A stretch of DNA of 64,000 nucleotides. Origin: Comamonadaceae bacterium (GTDB lineage: Bacteria > Pseudomonadota > Gammaproteobacteria > Burkholderiales > Burkholderiaceae_C). The position numbers were made by a program, and so were the translations under genes. Location of the stretch: positions 1 through 64,000 of the forward strand of contig CANEVH010000004.1 of assembly GCA_947442105.1 (NCBI GenBank), written 5' to 3'. Shown here piece by piece: positions 37,688 to 46,204 of this stretch. Below the pieces are notes generated by a model. The model saw only the letters and a list, made by a program, of their open reading frames with translations, was not told the DNA's origin and did not search any database. Positions within the stretch are counted from its first letter, which is position 1. Every line of letters begins with the position of its first letter.

Positions 37688-38452
37688 TCAACTGGCTTTC
37701 ATCATCGTTGCACCAGATTCGTCACAAGTCTTGCTTTCTTTAATCAGGTTGACCTGCTGCTCAAACGCGCGGCTCTGGTCCATCAGCTTGACCATCACCG
37801 CCAGCGCATTGACATTGCTGCCCTCTAGGGCACCGGCAGTGAGGTTGGTAGGGACCGGGCCGGGAATGATGTCGCTGCCCACGGGGGCCGCGGCCACTTG
37901 GAACAGTCCGTCTTCGCGGCGCTGCAAGGGCGTTTGGCTGGCGTCGCGCAGCATGAGGCTGCCAATTTGCAGCGGCGGTGTGGTGGAAGGCTGGGCCGGG
38001 TCGCTTCCAAACACCGAGCCGTCTGAGCGTATCGTTACCCGCACCCCAGGCGGCACGGTGATGGCGCCCCCCGTCTGGCTGCGCACCAGAATGCCTGAGC
38101 CGTTTTCCAGCGCGCCATCGGCGTTCACGCGCAGGTCCCCGCGCCGGGTGAAGGCCAGGCTGCCATCGGCAGCGGTGACCCCGAGCACGGTGCTACCGCT
38201 CATGGCAATGTCCAGGTCGTTGCCAGTGGCCATGACCGGTCCGGCCTTCAAGCTGATGTAGTCCTCCGAATACGCTTGTGGCTGGTAGCGGGTTTTCAGG
38301 CCTGAGCCGTCCACGGCCACGGTGCGCATGGCGGCTTCAAAGCTGCGTTTGAAGCCGGTGGTGGTGGCGTTGGCCATTTCATTGACCGACATCTGCCGCC
38401 CCAGCGTCTGCTCCTTCATGGCAACAGCGGCGTTAAAGGCTAAACGGTCCAT
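37688..38452 (-). CDS. flgF: proximal rod protein FlgF
   Basis: 254 residues. MDRLAFNAAVAMKEQTLGRQ and EMANATTTGFKRSFEAAMRT at the N-terminus, and GSNVNALAVMVKLMDQSRAF at the C-terminus. The N-terminal motif is divergent (MANATTTGFK rather than LANVSTTGFK). It occupies the flgF position between flgE and flgG and encodes a proximal rod subunit. Confidence 0.94.
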   Translation of the reverse strand: MDRLAFNAAVAMKEQTLGRQMSVNEMANATTTGFKRSFEAAMRTVAVDGSGLKTRYQPQAYSEDYISLKAGPVMATGNDLDIAMSGSTVLGVTAADGSLAFTRRGDLRVNADGALENGSGILVRSQTGGAITVPPGVRVTIRSDGSVFGSDPAQPSTTPPLQIGSLMLRDASQTPLQRREDGLFQVAAAPVGSDIIPGPVPTNLTAGALEGSNVNALAVMVKLMDQSRAFEQQVNLIKESKTCDESGATMMKAS

Positions 38453-38484
38453 GGTGCGGGCTCCTCAGGTCGTGGGCGGGAGTC

Positions 38485-41214
38485 TTATGAGCGCAGGTTG
38501 ATGATGGCCGAGGTCATCGTCGAACTGGTCTCAATGGCTTTGGCATTGGCCTGGAAGTTGCGCTGTGCGGTGATCAGGTCGACCAGCTCTTGCGTCAAGT
38601 CCACGTTGGCGCGCTCGGTGGAGCCTGAGCGCAAGGTGCCAAAGCCGGCCGAGCCCGCTGTGCCCAAGGTCGGCCCGCCGGAGGCCTTGGTGGCGGCAAA
38701 ACTGGAGTCGCCCATGGGGCGCAGGCCCACTGGCGTGGCGAAGTTGGCCATCAAAATTTTGGCCAAGGATTTGTTGGTGCCATTGGAGTACGAGGCCGTG
38801 ACCAAGCCGTCATTGCCAATCGTCAAGCCCAGCAAATCCCCTTCGGGCGCGCCGTTTTGGGACTGCGACAACACCGAGAACGGCGCGCCGTACTGGGTGG
38901 AGCCGGCAAAGTTCACGCTGATGTCGAGCGCGCCCTTGCCGTTGGCGAGGTAGACGGTGTCGAGCTGCGTTGCGTCGGTCGGAGAAATCAGCTTGCCGGT
39001 GGTGCTAAAGGTCAGTTGGCCTTTGGTCAGGTACACCGGCGACCAGGCCGGCAGTTTGGTAAAACCGGTGTTGGACGTGGTTTCCTTGCCTTTGCTGTCA
39101 ATGAACTCCGGGGCGCCCGAGGCATCGAGTTGTTGCGTGGGCTTGGTCCAGGTGGAGTCTGCGCCGTAGTTGGCATCCACATTGGCCAGGCCCCAGTCTG
39201 CGCTGCCTGAAATCTTGACGTAGGAGTCGTTGCCCGCCGTGCCGCTGGTCACGGTAAAGCCCTTCTTCACCGGGTCGTAGCCGACTTTGACGCCGTTGAT
39301 CGTCACCGGGTCGCCGCTGGTGCTGTTTGCGCCCACGGCGTTAATGCCTTTTTGCAAGGCCTTGGCAAAGGAGTCGATGCTGTAGTCGCTGCGTGGTGGC
39401 ACGACCACCGTGCCCCGCACGCCGTCTATCGTTACCTGGAAGGTGTTGTTGCCCGCGTCCACCGAGAAGATATTGGCCAAGTTCTTGAGCGGCGTCGAAC
39501 CCGTGACCGTAGCCGCCGTGGACGGCAGGCCCCGCAGCGCAAGCTCGGAGGCCGCAACCGTGACAGCTTCCCCGGCGGGAATGGGCGCCAGACCCAGCAA
39601 CTCATTGGCCAGCGAGCCCTGCGCGACGCTGCCGATGGAGATGCTCGACGTGTCGCCCGTGGTGCCAGAGTTAAACGTAAATTTCTTTGTCACTGAGTCG
39701 TAGTTCACCTCCATGCCAAAGCGCTGGTCGGCAAGCGCACACACCGGCTTGCCGTTGGGAATGACTTGCGCGCCGTAGGTGCCGGTGGTGGCGTTGACTG
39801 TGGTGGGAAACTGCGACAGGCCAAACAAATCATTGCTGGCGCTGCCCAAGGGGCCGCTGTCGAGCGTGAGGGTGTTGCTGCCGTCGGTGAACTTGAAGCC
39901 GGAGCTGGCGTAGTCGTAACTCACCGTGTAGTCGCCGCCGTCACTGGCCGCAGCCGCGTCCAACTGGGTTTGGATGGCCTTGACCACGTCCTCGGTCTTG
40001 AGCATTTTCAAGTTGGTGCCCGTGGGAAATGCATCTTGGTTCAATTCGATGGCAATGGGGTCGGCGGCGCCGCTGCTGCTGAGTCGAAAGCTCTGGTTTG
40101 CGGTGTCAGACAGGTCGTAGTAGTTTTCGGTGCCGAACTCGCGCCGCAACTGGTTGGTAATGGCCGCAGCCACCTCGGCACCGGTCACTTTGCTTTGTCC
40201 TGCAAGGCCGGAGAGATCCACGGTCACTTCCTGGCCAGATCCGTCCACCTTGACGGTCATGATGGAACTCAAGCTGCTTGCCGTGTAGCCACTGAAGTCC
40301 ACGCCGTTGCTCAGATCGAATTTGCTCATGTCCACTGCTGCGCCGGAGATTGCCGCAGCCGTCGAACTGCGGATGTCGGTCAGGTCGTTGAGCGCAAAAA
40401 GCTGGGTCGTCGCTGTGGTGAGTTCGTCTTTGACCTGGCTGTAAGGCGCGGTTTGGCCATACTGGTTGACGTACTTGGTTTCACCGTTGTCGTAGGTGGC
40501 TTGCTTGAGCGCCTGCGGAACCTCTTTGCCGTCCACAAACACATGGGTTTGCCAGGTGTTGGTCTGGATATTGGCGTCCGCGTTGCGGGTTTTGACGTAG
40601 TAGACGGTGGCCAGGTAGCCGTTGCCACCGGCGTCGTATACCGTCATCGCGCTGCTTTTGTTGTAGGTGGCCGGGTTGGTGCTGTCAAAAGGCGCGGTGA
40701 TGACGGCGGCTTCTGCCGGAAAGTTCAGGCTGAGCGACACCTGGGTGGTCGGGTTGGCCTCACCCGTGGTTTTGGGCGGAATCGTCAGGTCGATCTGGTC
40801 ATTGACATTGGCGGTGCCGGCGGAGTCCACGGTCGCTGCCCGCAGGCGCTCGCCTGCGGCATTGACCACGTTGTGCTGCTCGTTGAGCATGAACTGGCCG
40901 TTGCGGGTGTAGGTGTAGGGCTGGCCCGGCGTTGCTTGCATGGGGAAAAACCCGTCGCCGGTAATGGCCAGGTCCAGCGAATTGGCAGAAAACGCGATAT
41001 TGCCCTGGGTGAACTCTTGGCTCACTTGCTTGAGCGCCACGCCCTGGCCCACGGTGTTGGCCGCCTTTTGCAGGGGCGATGTGGCAAAAATGTCGCCAAA
41101 GTCCGCCCGCGAGCGCTTAAAGCCCGTGGTGCCCACGTTGGCGATATTGTTGGCCGTCACGCCCAGCATGGTGGTGGCTGCGTTGAGGCCGGTCAAAGAG
41201 GTATAGAAAGACAT
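38485..41214 (-). CDS. flgE: flagellar hook protein FlgE, unusually long
   Basis: 909 residues, about twice the usual length. N-terminus MSFYTSLTGLNAATTMLGVT and IANVGTTGFKRSRADFGDIF; C-terminus RANVDLTQELVDLITAQRNF and ETSSTMTSAIINLRS. The extra sequence is in the surface domains and includes repeated hook/flagellin-IN-like segments (VTVDLSGLAGQSKVTGAEVA; TVDAGNN-type strands). FlgE forms the flexible hook. It is downstream of flgD in the operon. Confidence 0.95.
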   Translation of the reverse strand: MSFYTSLTGLNAATTMLGVTANNIANVGTTGFKRSRADFGDIFATSPLQKAANTVGQGVALKQVSQEFTQGNIAFSANSLDLAITGDGFFPMQATPGQPYTYTRNGQFMLNEQHNVVNAAGERLRAATVDSAGTANVNDQIDLTIPPKTTGEANPTTQVSLSLNFPAEAAVITAPFDSTNPATYNKSSAMTVYDAGGNGYLATVYYVKTRNADANIQTNTWQTHVFVDGKEVPQALKQATYDNGETKYVNQYGQTAPYSQVKDELTTATTQLFALNDLTDIRSSTAAAISGAAVDMSKFDLSNGVDFSGYTASSLSSIMTVKVDGSGQEVTVDLSGLAGQSKVTGAEVAAAITNQLRREFGTENYYDLSDTANQSFRLSSSGAADPIAIELNQDAFPTGTNLKMLKTEDVVKAIQTQLDAAAASDGGDYTVSYDYASSGFKFTDGSNTLTLDSGPLGSASNDLFGLSQFPTTVNATTGTYGAQVIPNGKPVCALADQRFGMEVNYDSVTKKFTFNSGTTGDTSSISIGSVAQGSLANELLGLAPIPAGEAVTVAASELALRGLPSTAATVTGSTPLKNLANIFSVDAGNNTFQVTIDGVRGTVVVPPRSDYSIDSFAKALQKGINAVGANSTSGDPVTINGVKVGYDPVKKGFTVTSGTAGNDSYVKISGSADWGLANVDANYGADSTWTKPTQQLDASGAPEFIDSKGKETTSNTGFTKLPAWSPVYLTKGQLTFSTTGKLISPTDATQLDTVYLANGKGALDISVNFAGSTQYGAPFSVLSQSQNGAPEGDLLGLTIGNDGLVTASYSNGTNKSLAKILMANFATPVGLRPMGDSSFAATKASGGPTLGTAGSAGFGTLRSGSTERANVDLTQELVDLITAQRNFQANAKAIETSSTMTSAIINLRS

Positions 41215-41272
41215 GGTCGCTTACTCCAGGCGTGGTGCGTTGTGGGGGGTCGAAAAAAATCGGGGATGAAAC

Positions 41273-41998
41273 TTAGCCGTAGACTTTGGTCACGTCTGAG
41301 AGCTTGATGGACTTGCCGCCAGTGACCTGCAGCAACATGCTTTTGTCTGCCTGCTGGCTCACACCAATGACGGTGGCCATGGTGCTTACCGTGGGCGTGG
41401 TGTTTTTGCCCTGGCTCACTGCCTTGGCCACAAAGCGGTAGTTGCCGTTGGGCAGGGCGTTGCCCGCGTCGTCTTTGCCGTTCCAGCTGAACAACATATC
41501 GGCGGCCGTTTGTGCGCCGGCAGTTTGTGTGCTGACCAAAATACCTTTGGCGTCATACACCTGCAATTGCACGCCTTCGGCGCCATTAGGCAGGGCAATA
41601 GAGGCGGGCACCGGCTGGCCATTGGCCAGAATGGCGGGGCCGTCAGCCACCGAGACTTTGGTGCCAATCAAGGCCGCACTGGCCGTGATTTGGTTGCTGG
41701 ACATGCTGGTGGTGAAGTCGCCCATGCTGGAGGCCATATTCGTCGTGGCCTCCAACTGCGAGAACTGCGCCAATTGGGCAACAAAGGCTTCGTTCTTCAC
41801 CGGGTCGGTAGGGTCTTGGTTTTTGAGCTGGGTGGTAAACAGGGTCAAAAAGTCGCTGCGGCCCATGGTCGACTGGCCGGTGTTGGCGGTCAAAGCGGCC
41901 TGGGCCGCTCCTGCCGTTGTTTTGATGCTGCTGGGCACCGAAGAGGCCCACGCGGTGTTGGTCAGCGCCGAGGATTGGAGGGGGTCTAGATTGGCCAT
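41273..41998 (-). CDS. flgD: hook-capping/assembly protein FlgD
   Basis: 241 residues. The conserved FlgD N-terminal motif is DFLTLFTTQLKNQDPTDPVK with FVAQLAQFSQLEATTNMASS. The Tudor/FnIII-like C-terminal part has VYDAKGILVSTQTAGAQ and FSWNGKDDAGNALPNGNYRF. It acts as the scaffold on which hook subunits polymerise. 18 bp after flgC. Confidence 0.96.
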   Translation of the reverse strand: MANLDPLQSSALTNTAWASSVPSSIKTTAGAAQAALTANTGQSTMGRSDFLTLFTTQLKNQDPTDPVKNEAFVAQLAQFSQLEATTNMASSMGDFTTSMSSNQITASAALIGTKVSVADGPAILANGQPVPASIALPNGAEGVQLQVYDAKGILVSTQTAGAQTAADMLFSWNGKDDAGNALPNGNYRFVAKAVSQGKNTTPTVSTMATVIGVSQQADKSMLLQVTGGKSIKLSDVTKVYG

Positions 41999-42016
41999 AG
42001 GTGCTGTGATCCAGGG

Positions 42017-42442
42017 TTAGCTTTTGATGATGTCGAGCGTGCGCATCATGAGTTGGCGCGCGGTGTTGACGACTTCGACGTTGTTTTGGTAAGACCGCGC
42101 AGCGGCCATCATCTCCACCATCTCCGACATCTCGTTCACGTTGGACAGGTAGACATAGCCGTCCTTGTCGGCCGAGGGGTTGCCGGGGTCCGAGACGCGG
42201 GAAATCGACTTGGGGTCGTCGGAGATGCCAGATACCTTGACGCCGCCTTGGTTGGCCAGGTCGTTGCCGCCCACCTGGGTTTCCATGATGGTCTTGAAGG
42301 TGACGCGCTTGCCGCGAAACGCCGCCTCATCCGAGCTGGCCACCGTGCTGGCATTGGCCAGGTTGGAGGCGGTGGCGTTCATGCGCACGGTTTGCGCGTT
42401 GAGCGCCGAGCCGGCGATGCCAAAAATGTTGTCCAGTGCCAT
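42017..42442 (-). CDS. flgC: proximal rod protein FlgC
   Basis: 141 residues. ALDNIFGIAGSALNAQTVRM and ATASNLANASTVASSDEAAF at the N-terminus; LSNVNEMSEMVEMMAAARSY followed by a typical terminal rod helix. Three bases separate it from flgB. Confidence 0.97.
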   Translation of the reverse strand: MALDNIFGIAGSALNAQTVRMNATASNLANASTVASSDEAAFRGKRVTFKTIMETQVGGNDLANQGGVKVSGISDDPKSISRVSDPGNPSADKDGYVYLSNVNEMSEMVEMMAAARSYQNNVEVVNTARQLMMRTLDIIKS

Positions 42443-42445
42443 GGT

Positions 42446-42829
42446 TTAGTCTCCGCGCAGTGCTTTGCGAATACCGCTGATGCGGTTTTCTAAGATGCTC
42501 AAGGTGGTTTGGTACTCGGCTGCGTACTGGCCGTACTTGGCTTGCTCCACCGGCAGTTCGACCGTGTTGCCGTCAAAGGCCACGTTGAACGGCGTGCGGT
42601 ATTTGAGCCCGCTGCCGCTGGCCACATCGCCCATAGAAATATGCGCCGCATCAGTGGTGTGCAGGGTGGTGTCTTGGGTGTCTTTCAAGACCTGGCGAAA
42701 GTCAATGTCTTGTGCTTTGTAGTTTGGTGTGTCCGCGTTGGCAATATTGCGCGAGAGCACTTCCATGCGCTGGCTGCGCATGCCAAGGGCCTTTTCGTGC
42801 AGGCTAAAAGCGTTGTCAATGAGGTTCAT
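42446..42829 (-). CDS. flgB: proximal rod protein FlgB
   Basis: 127 residues from the ATG at 42827-42829 (MNLIDNAFSLHEKALGMRSQ) with a GGAGTG ribosome site. ANADTPNYKAQDIDFRQVLK is the family motif. An upstream in-frame start at 42919 is rejected because it falls inside the sigma-54 promoter and adds non-family sequence. First gene of the flgBCDEFGHIJKL operon. Confidence 0.96.
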   Translation of the reverse strand: MNLIDNAFSLHEKALGMRSQRMEVLSRNIANADTPNYKAQDIDFRQVLKDTQDTTLHTTDAAHISMGDVASGSGLKYRTPFNVAFDGNTVELPVEQAKYGQYAAEYQTTLSILENRISGIRKALRGD

Positions 42830-42908
42830 GCGCACTCCAAAAGCGTGGTGTTGATCTGCCGGTTTGCCGACACAGGGGCCAGACAATCCTTCGATAAAGA
42901 CTCTTTTA

Positions 42909-42924
42909 GCAACTTGCATGCCAT
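42909..42924 (-). promoter_or_regulatory. sigma-54 promoter of the flgB-flgL operon
   Basis: The minus strand reads TGGCATG-N4-TTGCT, with GG (42922-42923) and GC (42910-42911) 10 nt apart, almost the full -24/-12 consensus. The predicted start near 42898 gives a 70-nt leader before flgB. It should drive about 12 kb of rod, hook and junction genes. Confidence 0.82.
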
Positions 42925-43111
42925 GGGGTTTTTCACCGCAGGCGGCAGGCGCTTTTGCGCGCGTTCACTGCGGCGGTAGGCGCCTGCGCTGCACCTACGT
43001 CGGTGCGAGCGGCAAAGCCTTGCCGCATGGCGCAAGCGCAATCGCTGCCGCTTTGCCGCTGGGGCAATTTGGGCTGTGGTGTCGGCGCAGGGCGCGGCCC
43101 AGAGCGTCGGC

Positions 43112-44338
43112 TCAGGGCGTCAGCTCAGAGCGAATGTTGTCCACATACTGCTGCGCGCGCTGCGCTTGCAGGCGCAGGCTGGCGGGCAGCATTTGGCCCA
43201 GGCGTGCGCTGGCGTTTTCCAGCAATCCCTGGCGAATCGACTGGCGGGTAATCGGTGCGCTGTGGTCGCTGCCCACGTGCAGCGCGCGGGCCTGCTGGCC
43301 TTGGATGTTGAGCGGCGCGTTCGCTTGGGACTGGGCGCGTGACGCCGGGTTGAGCACCGACAGGTACAAGTCTTCCAAGCCGGCTGGCCCCTGGCTTTTG
43401 AGCCCCACGTCGTCAAAGTACCGGTCCACCAAGCCGAGTTGCTGGTGGACGCTCAAATCCAAAATGGCTTTTGGGTTGGCGCCATAGCCTGCGGACGCTG
43501 CGCCGCGCCCGGGGCCGTCGCAAAACTGGATGATGCCGTGGCAGCGCTGGTTGCTGGCGCGCGGGTTCATGCCGTCGCTCTCCATCAGCGTCATGCGGGC
43601 AAAGTCGTCGGGCGAAAAGCGGTGCTTGTCCGCCATTTGCAAAATTTTGTCGTAGACCGCTGCTTTGTCAGCCGCAGGAATAAAGCCTTTGGCCACGGCG
43701 CGGTCCATGGTTTTTTCCAGCACCGGATGGGCAGTGGATGCTGCCAGCTTGGCCGTGCCGCTTGGGGCAGTGGCGCTGGCGCTGGCCGCTGGTGTGAAGT
43801 TGCGCGAACGCACGTCGTAGGCCAACGGCGAGCCGCGCAGCGCCGCAACTGGGCGGGCCATGCCCAGTGGGGGGGGTGCCTGGAACCTGCCCGGAGGGGC
43901 TGGCGCGGTTTGCATCGCAAGGTTCTGGGGGCGGATGCTGGCTGTCTGCATCGTCTGCAATTCGGCGCGCAGAGGGCTTAGCGCCAGGGTCTGACCGGGA
44001 AACACCAGGTTCGCGTTGCCAATCTGGTTGGCGCTTGCCAGTTGTTGCGCAAGCCGCAGCTCTTGGTTGCCATTCAACTTCAGCCCCCGTGCTTGGGCCT
44101 GTTGGCGCACTACGCCTATCAGCGTGTCGCCGTCCCCTATGGTGTGGCGGGCGGTGGTGGCAGGTGTTCCCGCCCCTGGGGTGTTTGCGCTGCCGCTTGG
44201 CTGCGCGCCGGCTTTTGCTTGCTGCAATGCCTGCGAAAAGCCCGCGTTGGGGCGCACCCCCGTGGTCGGCAATGGCGCGGCCCCACCGCTTGCCATCGGG
44301 AGGGCAAGCTTGGGCTGCAAGGCGTCAGGGGTCCACAT
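43112..44338 (-). CDS. LysM plus SLT-type transglycosylase, probable flagellar peptidoglycan hydrolase
   Basis: 408 residues. A LysM-like segment (HTIGDGDTLIGVVRQQAQAR...LVFPGQTLAL) lies near residues 65-115. A C-terminal lytic-transglycosylase-like domain has the catalytic-type Glu in MTLMESDGMNPRA followed by HGIIQFCDG. No obvious signal peptide, which would fit export by the flagellar apparatus as for FlgJ/SltF; this is inference. It sits between flgA and flgB, and FlgJ here lacks its hydrolase domain, so this protein probably opens the peptidoglycan for the rod. Confidence 0.72.
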   Translation of the reverse strand: MWTPDALQPKLALPMASGGAAPLPTTGVRPNAGFSQALQQAKAGAQPSGSANTPGAGTPATTARHTIGDGDTLIGVVRQQAQARGLKLNGNQELRLAQQLASANQIGNANLVFPGQTLALSPLRAELQTMQTASIRPQNLAMQTAPAPPGRFQAPPPLGMARPVAALRGSPLAYDVRSRNFTPAASASATAPSGTAKLAASTAHPVLEKTMDRAVAKGFIPAADKAAVYDKILQMADKHRFSPDDFARMTLMESDGMNPRASNQRCHGIIQFCDGPGRGAASAGYGANPKAILDLSVHQQLGLVDRYFDDVGLKSQGPAGLEDLYLSVLNPASRAQSQANAPLNIQGQQARALHVGSDHSAPITRQSIRQGLLENASARLGQMLPASLRLQAQRAQQYVDNIRSELTP

Positions 44339-44404
44339 AAGTTGCTTGGTCGGTTTTCAAAAAAATGTTTGGTGGCTTGGCAGGTGTTGCGGTGAGTCCT
44401 GATG

Positions 44405-44420
44405 TGGCATTGTTCTTGCG
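44405..44420 (+). promoter_or_regulatory. sigma-54 promoter of flgA
   Basis: TGGCATT-N4-TTGCG, with GG (44406-44407) and GC (44418-44419) 10 nt apart. About 50 bp before the flgA ATG at 44474. It lies in the 135-bp divergent region shared with the transglycosylase gene. Confidence 0.75.
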
Positions 44421-44473
44421 CTGTCAGGGCAGGGCCGCAAAGCCTGTCAAATTTTTAACACCTGGGTCTGTTC

Positions 44474-45325
44474 ATGCAATTGCTGTGCCATAGAAGTCAG
44501 TCCACGCCGCCTTGTTGGCAAGCGGCGGCATGGGGGCAGTTGCGGCAGCTGGCCGGCCGTTTGGCGCTCGTGTGCATTGCCACCTTAAGCGCCTCCGCGT
44601 TTGCGCAGGCACCGGCTGACAAGTTACTGGCCGAAGTGGGCCAGTGGGTGCAACAGTCCCAGCAGCTCAGCGCCAACCAGTTCACCTTTGCACCCATCGA
44701 TGGTCGGGTGCAATTGCAAAGCTGCGACCGGGCCTTGGTAATGGATTCACCTTTTGCCGCCCGCGAGACGGTTCGCGTGCGCTGCCTGGGCAATCCGGCG
44801 TGGCAGCTCTACCTTCGCGTGCTGCTCAAGCCAGGCATTGCGCCGGGCCTGGTGCCGCCGGCCGGGGCGGTTGGGGGTGTTGGTGTTGGTGTTGGTGTTG
44901 GGGCGCAGGCTGTGGCACCGGGCAGCGCCACTGCGGCCCCAACGCGCCGGGTGGTGCTTGCCAACGACTTTTTGCGCGCAGGCAGTGTGCTCAACGCCAG
45001 CATGGTGCGGGAAGCGGATTACCCGGCGCAGGGCCTGGACCCGCAGGCCCTGGCCTCTGTCAAGGACATTGAAAATGCGGAACTCATTCGCGACATTCAG
45101 CCTGGTGTGCCGCTGCGCAGCTACGACGTGCGGCGCGCTGTGCTGGTCAAGCAAGGCCAATCCGTATTGCTGACGGTGGGGCAGGGCAGTGGCTTTAGCA
45201 TTACCGCGCGGGTGGAAGCGCTACAAGACGGCAAAATGGGCGAGCAAATTCGCTTGAAAAATCCCGACTCGGGCCGATTACTCAGTGGCGTAGTGACCGG
45301 TCCCAACGCGGCACGCGGTTTGTGA
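44474..45325 (+). CDS. flgA: P-ring assembly chaperone FlgA
   Basis: 283 residues, a periplasmic chaperone for FlgI. Signal peptide ends near LSASAFA. The C-terminal SAF-type region has RRVVLANDFLRAGSVLNASM, LIRDIQPGVPLRSYDVRR and RLKN-like GEQIRLKNPDSGRLLSGVV. Four perfect GGTGTT units at 44876-44899 encode a (Gly-Val)n linker before the SAF domain; in-frame changes there would only alter linker length. Divergent from the flgB operon, as in many proteobacteria. Confidence 0.94.
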   Translation: MQLLCHRSQSTPPCWQAAAWGQLRQLAGRLALVCIATLSASAFAQAPADKLLAEVGQWVQQSQQLSANQFTFAPIDGRVQLQSCDRALVMDSPFAARETVRVRCLGNPAWQLYLRVLLKPGIAPGLVPPAGAVGGVGVGVGVGAQAVAPGSATAAPTRRVVLANDFLRAGSVLNASMVREADYPAQGLDPQALASVKDIENAELIRDIQPGVPLRSYDVRRAVLVKQGQSVLLTVGQGSGFSITARVEALQDGKMGEQIRLKNPDSGRLLSGVVTGPNAARGL

Positions 45326-45356
45326 ATAATTTTTGCAAAATGTTCACACATTGCCC

Positions 45357-45383
45357 TCAAGTTATTCCAGCCGCCGCCGATGC
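45357..45383 (+). promoter_or_regulatory. sigma-28 promoter of flgM-flgN
   Basis: TCAAGTTA (45357-45364), 11 nt, GCCGATGC (45376-45383): near-perfect FliA site, about 50 bp before flgM. It makes the anti-sigma factor gene self-limiting, as in the classical arrangement. Confidence 0.85.
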
Positions 45384-45434
45384 TAGTGGTACAGAACCCC
45401 AACGACCGACTGAAGTTAGTAAAGTGAGCCCACC

Positions 45435-45776
45435 ATGACAGACGCCATCAATTCCTATTCCCGGCAGGCACCGTCAGACGCGCTTGCGCGCAAGGCCATG
45501 GAGAAGTCATCCCAATTGGCAGCCCTGGCACCGTCTGCCGCAGGTGGTACGGCGCCGCCTGAGACAGACATTGCGGCCAGCAAATCGGCTGCGGCAGCCA
45601 AAGGCGCCGATGTAGCGGGGTTTAGCGCCATTGCCAGCCGCCTCAAGCAAGAGCCTGACTTTGACCGCGCCAAGGTCGATGCCATCAAGCAAGCGATTGA
45701 AAACGGCCAGTACCCGCTCAACCCCCGCCGCATTGCAGAAAGCTTTGTGGCCCTTGAGCAGCTCATCAGCAACTGA
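45435..45776 (+). CDS. flgM: anti-sigma-28 factor FlgM
   Basis: 113 residues. A disordered Ala/Ser-rich N-terminal half is followed by the conserved C-terminal sigma-28-binding helices (PDFDRAKVDAIKQAIENGQY, NPRRIAESFVALEQLI). FlgM holds FliA inactive until the hook is complete and FlgM is exported. The gene lies directly after flgA and has its own sigma-28 promoter. Confidence 0.95.
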   Translation: MTDAINSYSRQAPSDALARKAMEKSSQLAALAPSAAGGTAPPETDIAASKSAAAAKGADVAGFSAIASRLKQEPDFDRAKVDAIKQAIENGQYPLNPRRIAESFVALEQLISN

Positions 45777-45814
45777 CACCCGTTGCCCTACTGCCCTACT
45801 GTGAGTTCCCTGTT

Positions 45815-46204
45815 TTGAACGATCCGGTGCACTACGCCTCGCAACTTGCGGTCTCGCTCTCCCAGATGCTGGCGCAAGAGTTTGAGGCCTTGCGCAACCA
45901 AGACCTCGACCAGTTTGAGCAATTGCAGCCGGTAAAAACCGAACTCTTGGCAGAAATCACCCGCTTGGCCCCGGCAGCGCCAGAGATGCAGGCTTTGCCC
46001 GAATGGCAAGACTTTCGCGCCACCATGCTGGCCTGCCGCGACGCCCACCGCCGAAATGCGGTGCTGATGGAGCGCAAGCTCGAAGCCATTCGCGGCACTT
46101 TGCAAAGCTTGCGCGTCGATGGCGCCGCCAGCTCGGTCGAGGTGTATGACCGCCTGGGCCATATTTCCCGCTTTTCGCGCCACTCGGGCTACAGCGACGC
46201 CTGA
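45815..46204 (+). CDS. flgN: flagellar export chaperone FlgN
   Basis: 129 residues from TTG 45815; the nearby GTG at 45801 is closed by a stop. A long helical protein (LSQMLAQEFEALRNQDLDQF, KTELLAEI, CRDAHRRNAVLMERKLEAIR) of FlgN type, the chaperone for FlgK and FlgL. 38 bp after flgM. Its 3' end overlaps the convergent flhX stop by 16 bp. Confidence 0.88.
   Translation: MNDPVHYASQLAVSLSQMLAQEFEALRNQDLDQFEQLQPVKTELLAEITRLAPAAPEMQALPEWQDFRATMLACRDAHRRNAVLMERKLEAIRGTLQSLRVDGAASSVEVYDRLGHISRFSRHSGYSDA

Noticed and set aside
39766-41307. 513-codon plus-strand frame opposite flgE
   Set aside because: Exactly antisense to a clear FlgE; composition is that of a GC-rich shadow frame.
42830-42919. 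Longer flgB start at 42919
   Set aside because: It would place the start inside the sigma-54 promoter and adds residues not found in FlgB.
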